From an uncultured Alcaligenaceae bacterium (lineage in GTDB: Bacteria > Pseudomonadota > Gammaproteobacteria > Burkholderiales > Burkholderiaceae_B), in NCBI GenBank assembly GCA_937952975.1, contig CALFXX010000147.1, positions 1 through 28,572 of the forward strand: a DNA stretch of 28,572 nt. The letters are read 5' to 3'. The notes beneath the pieces are model-generated. The model was not told the DNA's origin, ran no database searches, and worked only from the letters and a program-made list of their open reading frames with translations. Positions 23,643-28,572 of the stretch are shown here, one piece after another. Numbering within the stretch: the first letter of the stretch is position 1; each line of letters starts with the position of its first letter. The position numbers and the translations under genes were made by a program.

Positions 23643-23701
23643 TACTTAGCTTTGATACTTAAACTAGTTTTCTACTGAATTTAACTAAATTTTTATTGAT
23701 A

Positions 23702-23737
23702 GCACGCAAACAAAGGGTTTACCCTTTGTTTGCGTGC
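23702..23737. repeat. Perfect 16-bp inverted repeat enclosing the pdxA stop codon
   Basis: GCACGCAAACAAAGGG (23702-23717) is the exact reverse complement of 23722-23737, with loop TTTA. Read on the minus strand, the 3' arm as listed encodes the last codons of pdxA (HANKG), and the loop contains the TAA stop. No T-run follows on the minus side (TATCAATAAAA), so it is not a classical terminator. A rho-type or 3'-end protecting hairpin, or a dimeric protein site, are alternatives. Confidence 0.8.
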
Positions 23738-24741
23738 AGCATACTTAAGGCTGTCTCAACAGCCACGCGTAGGGATGAGGGGTCCGCAACTCCGGTCCCT
23801 GCAATATCAAAGGCGGTACCGTGGTCGACGCTTGTCCGTATAAAGGGCAGGCCGACGGTGATGTTGACCCCTTGATCAATGCCCAGATACTTGATTGGGA
23901 TGAGCCCTTGGTCGTGGTATTGCGCCACGCAGATATCAAACTCACCAGCGCGAGCGCGCATAAAGAGCGTATCGCCAGGCCAGGGGCCCGTGGCATTGAT
24001 CCCTTGTGCCTGAGCTTGTGTGATCGCAGGCAAAATGACGTCTACATCTTCACGACCAAATTTGCCGTGTTCACCAGCGTGAGGGTTCAAGCCAGCGACG
24101 CCGATACGGGGCGCGCCAATGCCCATTGCCTGGCAAGCCTGTTGAGCAAGTTCGATGGTGTGCAGTTCAAGTTTTTGAGTCAGTGTTGGAGACACCTCTG
24201 ACAGTGCAATGTGGATGGTCGCTAGAATCACCCGTAGCTGGTCGTTGACCAGCATCATCGCCACGTGCTGCGTGCCCGAGCGTTGTGCCAAGATTTCTGT
24301 GTGCCCCGGAAAGTCGAACCCGGCAGCGTGCATGGCCTCTTTGTTCAGGGGGGCTGTCACGATTGCACTGACCTTGCCAAGCATCGCGTCGTCGATCGCT
24401 GAGCAAAGCGCATCATAGGCCGACCGACCCGCACGCGCGTCGACGCGACCTAACGCCAAGTCTACGGGCAAAGCCGGCGCTGTGGGACGCACAAACAGGC
24501 AGTCAGCTTGATCGCTATAGCTGTGGATCGCGCTGACATCGGTGAGCTCGACAACCCGTAGTGGCGCCTTGAGCGCCGCGCAGGCGCGTCGCAGGGCACC
24601 GCTGTCGCCGTACACCACGCAGGCCGCAGGCAAGCCTGCCATATGGAGTTTGACAACGATCTCTGGGCCAATACCGGCCGCGTCCCCAAGCGTTAGAGCC
24701 AGGGGAATCGTTGCTGCGGTAGTATTTGAGTGAAGCGCCAT
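23719..24741 (-). CDS. pdxA: 4-hydroxythreonine-4-phosphate dehydrogenase PdxA
   Basis: PdxA oxidises 4-phosphohydroxy-L-threonine in the DXP-dependent route to pyridoxal 5'-phosphate, using the DXP made by Dxs. The 340-residue product has LTLGDAAGIGPEIV near the N-terminus, GHTEILAQRSGTQHVAMML, and the three metal-binding His residues at 177 (ATIHIAL), 221 (NPHAGEHGKFG) and 276 (AQYHDQGLIPIKYLG). Length is normal (E. coli 329). The ATG at 24741 gives the usual N-terminus but has no Shine-Dalgarno, because a repeat array fills the upstream gap. It lies between phoH and pbpG on the same strand. Its stop codon is in the loop of a perfect inverted repeat. Confidence 0.94.
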   Translation of the reverse strand: MALHSNTTAATIPLALTLGDAAGIGPEIVVKLHMAGLPAACVVYGDSGALRRACAALKAPLRVVELTDVSAIHSYSDQADCLFVRPTAPALPVDLALGRVDARAGRSAYDALCSAIDDAMLGKVSAIVTAPLNKEAMHAAGFDFPGHTEILAQRSGTQHVAMMLVNDQLRVILATIHIALSEVSPTLTQKLELHTIELAQQACQAMGIGAPRIGVAGLNPHAGEHGKFGREDVDVILPAITQAQAQGINATGPWPGDTLFMRARAGEFDICVAQYHDQGLIPIKYLGIDQGVNITVGLPFIRTSVDHGTAFDIAGTGVADPSSLRVAVETALSMLHANKG

Positions 24742-24844
24742 CGTTTGTTACGTGATCGTTTGTTAGAGCGTCGCTTGCTAAAGTATCGCAAAAGTATCGC
24801 TAAAGTATCGCTAAAGCGCCGCTAAAGCACGGCTAAAGCACCTC
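24742..24844. repeat. Compound tandem repeat between phoH and pdxA (15-bp and 11-bp periods)
   Basis: Three degenerate 15-bp units begin at 24742, 24757 and 24772 (CGTTTGTTACGTGAT type). They run into six 11-bp units at 24779, 24790, 24801, 24812, 24823 and 24834 (TAAAGTATCGC, drifting to TAAAGCACGGC). The last two units overlap the final codons and stop of the minus-strand phoH gene. The first unit touches the pdxA start codon. The array fills the whole intergenic space. Confidence 0.8.
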
Positions 24845-26566
24845 GCCCGCATAGTCGGCTAAGCGCGAACGCTCACCGCGTTGCAATGTGACGTGTCCTG
24901 CGTGTGGCCAGCCTTTGAAGCGATCTACCACGAAGGTCAAGCCTGAGCTGCCCTCAGTCAGGTAAGGGGTGTCAATTTGGGCGATATTGCCTAGGCAAAC
25001 CACCTTGGTGCCAGGTCCAGCTCGGGTGATGAGCGTTTTCATTTGCTTAGGCGTTAAATTTTGCGCTTCATCGATGATGAGGTATTTGTTCAAGAACGTA
25101 CGTCCGCGCATGAAGTTTAAAGACTTCACTTTGATCTTTGAACGAATCAGCTCCATGGTGGCCGCGCGGCCCCATTCATTGCCGTGCGAGTTACTCGTCG
25201 CACCACCGCCTTCGGTTTCGCCCATGTTCAACACATCAAGATTATCTTCAAGGGCGCCCATCCACGGCATCATTTTTTCTTCTTCGGTGCCAGGTAAAAA
25301 TCCGATGTCTTCGCCGACAGGCACCGTGACGCGCGTCATGATGATCTCGGTGTAGCGTTTGGTCTCAAGCACTTGCGCCAAGCCGGCCGCAAGCGTCATG
25401 AGAGTTTTTCCGGTTCCGGCCTGACCGAGCAGCGAGACAAAGTCACACTCCGGATTCATCAAAAGATTCATCGCAAAATTTTGCTCGCGATTACGTGACG
25501 TCACGCCCCAAACGTTGTTTTTGCCATGGGTGTAATCACGCAACGTGGCCAGCACCGCGGTTTTGCCGTTCACTTCGCGCACCTGCGCATAAAGCGGCAT
25601 CGGGCCTTCAAAATAGACAAACTGATTAATCATGAACTGACTGCACAGTGGGCCGTTAATACGATAAAAGGTAATGCCACCTTGCTGCCACGACTCAACA
25701 CCTTTGCCGTGTTTGTTCCAGAAGTTTTCTGGTAACTGCAGCACGCCCGTGTAGAGTAAGTCTGAGTCTTCAAGCACATGGTCGTTAAAGTAGTCTTCAG
25801 CGGCCATCGCGAGCGCGCGCGCCTTCAAGCGCATATTGATGTCTTTGGACACCAGCACGACTTCGCGCGTGGCGAACTGCTCTTGCAGCGAGCGCACAAC
25901 ACTCAAGATTTGATTGTCGGCCTTCCCCATCGGCAGATCAGAGGGGAGTGTGCCCGACATGGCTTTGGTCTGAAAGTACAGACGGCCGGTGGCATCTTTG
26001 TGGCCTAAACCATCAAGCGGCAAACCTTCATCAAGCTTGGTGTGATCACCCACCAAGGTGTCTAGCGAACGGCTGACTTGTCGCGCGTTGCGTGCCACTT
26101 CGGTCATGCCTTTCTTTTGATGATCAAGCTCTTCGAGCGTCATCATCGGCAAAAAGACGTCGTGCTCTTCAAACCTAAAGAGCGAACTCGGGTCGTGTAA
26201 TAAAACGTTGGTGTCCAGCACGAACAGTTTGGTCACGCCTGTGCTTGAGGGCTTGCTGCCCGCACGTTTGGTGCTGCGCGACGTACTTGGTTGCACGACT
26301 TTTTTTGCTGGACTGACTTTGCCCACCCCTGCCTTGCGGGCTTGAATGTCGATGATACTTGGGGCCGTGTCTAGCCCGAACGTAGTTGGTGCAGGGTGTG
26401 CTGTAGGCGCTTCAATGATTTTATGCAGAAGTGTTGGCGTGCTTGTTAGTCCGTCTAGCTCAGGTTGGATCTCTTCGATTTCGCGCGTTGGAGCTTTTGC
26501 ACTGCGCTCTAACGTGGTCAGATCCAAGATTGCAGCAGGACGCGTAGGCAGCTTCGGTAACGGCAT
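24833..26566 (-). CDS. PIN domain plus PhoH-like ATPase
   Basis: PIN-PhoH (PhoH2-type) proteins pair an RNase-like PIN domain with an ATPase/helicase domain and have been linked to RNA unwinding and cleavage. The 577-residue product has a low-complexity N-terminal extension of about 110 residues. A PIN domain follows, FVLDTNVLLHDPSS (Asp118), LEELDHQKKG, KADNQIL (Asp217) and VLVSKDINMRLKA (Asp242). The PhoH domain has Walker A GQAGTGKT (381-388), Walker B YLIIDEAQN (Asp499, Glu500) and RAGPGTKVVCLGN. All key acidic residues and motifs appear intact. The start at 26566 is the only one giving the long N-terminus. A candidate promoter lies at 26590-26619. It is upstream of pdxA, separated only by a repeat array that covers its stop codon. 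Confidence 0.92.
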   Translation of the reverse strand: MPLPKLPTRPAAILDLTTLERSAKAPTREIEEIQPELDGLTSTPTLLHKIIEAPTAHPAPTTFGLDTAPSIIDIQARKAGVGKVSPAKKVVQPSTSRSTKRAGSKPSSTGVTKLFVLDTNVLLHDPSSLFRFEEHDVFLPMMTLEELDHQKKGMTEVARNARQVSRSLDTLVGDHTKLDEGLPLDGLGHKDATGRLYFQTKAMSGTLPSDLPMGKADNQILSVVRSLQEQFATREVVLVSKDINMRLKARALAMAAEDYFNDHVLEDSDLLYTGVLQLPENFWNKHGKGVESWQQGGITFYRINGPLCSQFMINQFVYFEGPMPLYAQVREVNGKTAVLATLRDYTHGKNNVWGVTSRNREQNFAMNLLMNPECDFVSLLGQAGTGKTLMTLAAGLAQVLETKRYTEIIMTRVTVPVGEDIGFLPGTEEEKMMPWMGALEDNLDVLNMGETEGGGATSNSHGNEWGRAATMELIRSKIKVKSLNFMRGRTFLNKYLIIDEAQNLTPKQMKTLITRAGPGTKVVCLGNIAQIDTPYLTEGSSGLTFVVDRFKGWPHAGHVTLQRGERSRLADYAGEVL

Positions 26567-26589
26567 AAAAGGTAGTCCCCAAAAAGGCG

Positions 26590-26619
26590 ATTAAAGAAAC
26601 AAAGAACAGGACACTTCAA
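26590..26619 (-). promoter_or_regulatory. Candidate promoter of the PIN-PhoH gene
   Basis: On the minus strand TTGAAG (26614-26619) and TTTAAT (26590-26595) are 18 bp apart. This is a moderate match to sigma70 and lies 24 bases before the gene start. No stronger candidate is seen in the 96-base gap to the bcp stop. Confidence 0.35.
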
Positions 26620-26662
26620 GGCAAAGAACAATTTAATGAGCAAAGCATTTCAACTTGCTTTT

Positions 26663-27154
26663 TTATGTCAGGGCGCGCGCCGCCTCGAGTACCTCTTGAA
26701 CGTGACCTGGCACCTTTACGCCACGCCATACACGGGCCAGATTGCCCTGCGCATCAATTAAAAACGTACTGCGCTCAATCCCGCGCACCTGTTTGCCGTA
26801 CATATTTTTAAGTTTCATGACACCGTATAAGGTGCACAGTGTCTCGTCTGGATCCGCGATCAGCGGAAACGGCAACTCAAGTTTTTTGCTGAAGTTTTCG
26901 TGCGACTTTAATGAGTCGCGAGAGGCCCCGACGATTGCGCAGTTGGCTGCCATGAATGTGTCGTGCAGATCGCGAAAATTTTCGGTCTCGGTGGTGCAGC
27001 CCGGCGTGTTGTCTTTAGGGTAAAAATACAGCACCACTGCGCGACCCAGGCACTGCTGCAGTGTGATCTGACCAATCGTGCTTTGTACGGTGAAGGCGGG
27101 GGCGGGTTTGCCGAGGGTGTCTGGGGAGATTACTGCTGCTTTGCTTGTCGTCAT
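26663..27154 (-). CDS. bcp: Thioredoxin-dependent peroxiredoxin, Bcp/PrxQ type
   Basis: Bcp/PrxQ reduces H2O2 and organic hydroperoxides. The 163-residue product has the PrxQ core VLYFYPKDNTPGCTTE with the peroxidatic Cys53, followed by IVGASRDSLKSHENF, ADPDETLCTLYGV and KQVRGIERSTFLIDAQG. Length is typical. The resolving Cys often found five residues after the peroxidatic one is replaced (position 58 is Glu). Other cysteines are 35, 72 and 107, so it may use a distant resolving Cys or act as a 1-Cys enzyme. The ATG follows AAGAGCGAT. It sits between the Mth938-like gene and phoH on the same strand. Confidence 0.93.
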   Translation of the reverse strand: MTTSKAAVISPDTLGKPAPAFTVQSTIGQITLQQCLGRAVVLYFYPKDNTPGCTTETENFRDLHDTFMAANCAIVGASRDSLKSHENFSKKLELPFPLIADPDETLCTLYGVMKLKNMYGKQVRGIERSTFLIDAQGNLARVWRGVKVPGHVQEVLEAARALT

Positions 27155-27269
27155 ATCGCTCTTTTGTTGAGGTATGTTGAGTCAATTGTGTTACGAAAGG
27201 CTGTCATGGTTGGTCGATGCCGGCGGCCATGCCGCGAAGCCAGGAACCCGCAGGGAGCGGTTCTTGACG

Positions 27270-27719
27270 TCATGCATTTTCAGGAATCAACGCGACGATG
27301 ACCTGACGCCCCTCGGCCATCAAGATGTTAAACGTGCGGGCCGCCGCTTGAGTCGTCATGCTTTCAACGCCTACGCCGATTTTCAAGAGCGGTGCCACGA
27401 TGTGATGAGGCAACATCATTTGTTTCGTTCCTGTGCCAACTAACAGCACCTCGGGCTTGTCGCCCAGCACCTCAGGCACCGCGCCGTCGTCTGCGTCAAG
27501 AAACGCCATGGGATCCAGAGGAGCCAGGCTCAGGCGGGCGGCCGCGAGCAACAGGTCAGAAGAGATATCGAGGGGGCTTGAGGCCGACCAGCGGGCGATT
27601 TCGCCCAGTGGGCCAAAGGCAATCGCGTGGTCAAAGCGAACTTTATTGACTTCGACAAAACCGTTTCCGTAACCGGTTACGGTATTCATTGCCGAGTTGG
27701 TATCTGTGTGAAGCTTCAA
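27270..27719 (-). CDS. Mth938-like domain protein (DUF498, NDUFAF3-related fold)
   Basis: The 149-residue product starts MKLHTDTNSAMNTVTGYGNG and has the family blocks PEVLLVGTG, KIGVGVESM and the C-terminal TQAAARTFNILMAEGRQVIV. The fold is shared with human NDUFAF3, a complex I assembly factor, but the bacterial role is not established. The start is a TTG at 27719, supported by GGAG six bases upstream. An ATG at 27689 would lose conserved N-terminal residues. It is upstream of bcp on the same strand and divergent from alaC. Confidence 0.85.
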   Translation of the reverse strand: MKLHTDTNSAMNTVTGYGNGFVEVNKVRFDHAIAFGPLGEIARWSASSPLDISSDLLLAAARLSLAPLDPMAFLDADDGAVPEVLGDKPEVLLVGTGTKQMMLPHHIVAPLLKIGVGVESMTTQAAARTFNILMAEGRQVIVALIPENA

Positions 27720-27833
27720 TCAGTACTCCGGCAGGTTGTTTCGACTATAGCGCAATCGTTCACGGTTTGTGTGCGCTGTCGCTAGGGGTTTTCAAGACAA
27801 AATGATGAATTTTTTATGACTTTTTAGCCTGAT

Positions 27834-27862
27834 TTGCGAGACAGGGCAGGTTGCGCTAGATT
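27834..27862 (+). promoter_or_regulatory. Distal promoter candidate for alaC
   Basis: TTGCGA (27834-27839) and TAGATT (27857-27862) are exactly 17 bp apart. Initiation here would give a leader of about 145 nt before alaC, so regulation by leader structure would be possible. Confidence 0.45.
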
Positions 27863-27920
27863 AGAGGGCTTTGCTGCAGCGCAAACAGGCAATCCGAGGT
27901 CTAATACTCCTCAGCTTAGC

Positions 27921-27971
27921 TTGGTATTTTGCCTGACTTGGTATCTTCAATAGTTTGGTACCCAGCGTGGC
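27921..27971. repeat. Three TTGGTA units at 17-bp spacing upstream of alaC
   Basis: TTGGTA starts at 27921, 27938 and 27955, with exact 17-bp spacing and loosely similar following sequence. The last copy is also a possible -35 for the proximal alaC promoter. It may be a remnant tandem repeat or a set of helically phased regulator sites. Confidence 0.55.
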
Positions 27972-27983
27972 TCCGTACATAAC
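27955..27983 (+). promoter_or_regulatory. Proximal promoter candidate for alaC
   Basis: TTGGTA (27955-27960) and CATAAC (27978-27983) are 17 bp apart, each with four of six consensus bases. Initiation near 27990 would leave a short leader before the alaC start at 28016/28019. It competes with the distal candidate. Confidence 0.4.
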
Positions 27984-28015
27984 GCGCTTTTGCCCGGCCC
28001 TAATAAAAAGGATGC

Positions 28016-28572
28016 ATGATGAAGAGGTTTCCCCGAATTGAGCGTTTGCCGCCCTATGTCTTTAATATTACGGCCGAACTCAAAATGGCGGCTCGTCATC
28101 GCGGCGAAGACATCATCGACATGTCAATGGGCAACCCAGATGGCCCAACGCCACCGCATATCGTCGAAAAACTAGTCGAAGCGGCTTCGCGCCCCACCAC
28201 CCACGGTTACTCGGTTTCAAAAGGGATCCCACGCTTGCGTAAGGCCATCACCGATTGGTACGCGCGTCGCTATCAAGTGCAATTCGACCCAGATTCTGAA
28301 GCGATTGTCACGATCGGGTCAAAAGAAGGTCTGGCCCATTTGATGTTAGCCACGCTTGACGCCGGCGACACGGTGCTTGTTCCCAACCCGAGCTATCCCA
28401 TCCATATTTACGGCGCGGTCATTGCTGGCGCCAACATTCGCTCGGTTCGCATGACCCCTGGTAGTGATTTTTTTGAAGAGCTCGAGCGCGCGGTGCGCGA
28501 ATCGATCCCAAAACCCAAGATGATGATTTTGGGTTTTCCAAGCAACCCTACTGCGCAATGTGTTGATCTTTC
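28016..28572 (+). CDS. alaC: Alanine transaminase AlaC (PLP-dependent, class I/II aminotransferase), N-terminal part
   Basis: AlaC transfers the amino group between glutamate and pyruvate to make alanine. The gene runs off the right edge, so about 185 residues are present of the usual about 400. The N-terminus RIERLPPYVFNITAELKMAA and the blocks DMSMGNPDGPTPPHIVEKL, AIVTIGSKEGLAHLMLATLD and MMILGFPSNPTAQCVDL closely resemble E. coli AlaC. The PLP lysine lies beyond the edge. Two adjacent ATGs (28016 and 28019) are possible. AAAGGA at 28007-28012 is better spaced for the second, and the first is listed as the outer limit. It is divergent from the Mth938-like gene. Confidence 0.94.
   Translation, partial: MMKRFPRIERLPPYVFNITAELKMAARHRGEDIIDMSMGNPDGPTPPHIVEKLVEAASRPTTHGYSVSKGIPRLRKAITDWYARRYQVQFDPDSEAIVTIGSKEGLAHLMLATLDAGDTVLVPNPSYPIHIYGAVIAGANIRSVRMTPGSDFFEELERAVRESIPKPKMMILGFPSNPTAQCVDL

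Noticed and set aside
23115..23678. 187-codon plus-strand open frame opposite pbpG
   Set aside because: It is a mirror of the low-complexity linker and signal peptide of the PBP7-type gene, with no ribosome binding site or known domain.
27667..27682. Perfect 16-bp palindrome CCGTAACCGGTTACGG
   Set aside because: It lies wholly in the conserved N-terminal codons (TVTGYG) of the Mth938-like gene. Chance is enough, though an operator cannot be excluded.

Overview
The window looks like a chromosomal housekeeping segment of a betaproteobacterium in the order Burkholderiales, most plausibly the family Alcaligenaceae (Bordetella/Achromobacter side). I infer this from protein family resemblance and gene order: rimP-nusA-infB-rbfA-truB, a Rieske oxygenase gene divergent from xseB-ispA-dxs, rpsF-priB-rpsR-rplI, and a PIN-PhoH protein upstream of pdxA. 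Base composition is moderate, roughly mid-50s % GC by eye. The exceptions are the first ~180 bases (about 73% GC by my count) and the Gly/Pro/Arg-rich tail of the first gene. No genus is claimed.

Layout. 1-864: 3' end of a probable rluB. Only its disordered tail is visible, and the left edge changes composition and frame abruptly. 865-7446: leader with an attenuator-like hairpin, then rimP, nusA, infB, rbfA and truB (transcription elongation, translation initiation, 30S maturation, tRNA modification). 7456-9276: typA, closed by a strong terminator and four 25-bp tandem repeats. 9478-12877: a LOG-family gene on the minus strand whose start codon overlaps that of polA on the plus strand. 12884-15081: htpX and a Rieske non-heme iron oxygenase gene, both minus. 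15283-18400: xseB-ispA-dxs, which supply an exonuclease VII subunit, farnesyl diphosphate synthase and DXP synthase. 18516-20126: the rpsF-priB-rpsR-rplI ribosomal/replication operon with a clear sigma70 promoter, a structured leader and a terminator. 20174-22403: a kinase-like protein overlapping dnaB. 22397-27719, all minus: a PBP7-type endopeptidase, pdxA, PIN-PhoH, a Bcp/PrxQ peroxiredoxin and an Mth938-like protein. 28016 to the edge: alaC, truncated by the window end.

I see no insertion sequence, prophage, CRISPR array, tRNA or rRNA, and no obvious new multi-gene system. The less ordinary signals are intergenic or small-scale: several unrelated short tandem-repeat arrays (25, 17, 11, 15 and 17 bp periods), one touching the phoH stop codon and abutting the pdxA start; a perfect 16-bp inverted repeat with the pdxA stop codon in its loop; leader RNAs before rimP and rpsF; a kinase-fold protein whose catalytic loop reads HGGAQLRN instead of carrying the usual Asp; and a Rieske protein with a lengthened cluster-binding loop. 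No gene-free stretch exceeds 300 bases. The longest, 27720-28015, holds alaC promoter candidates and a short repeat.
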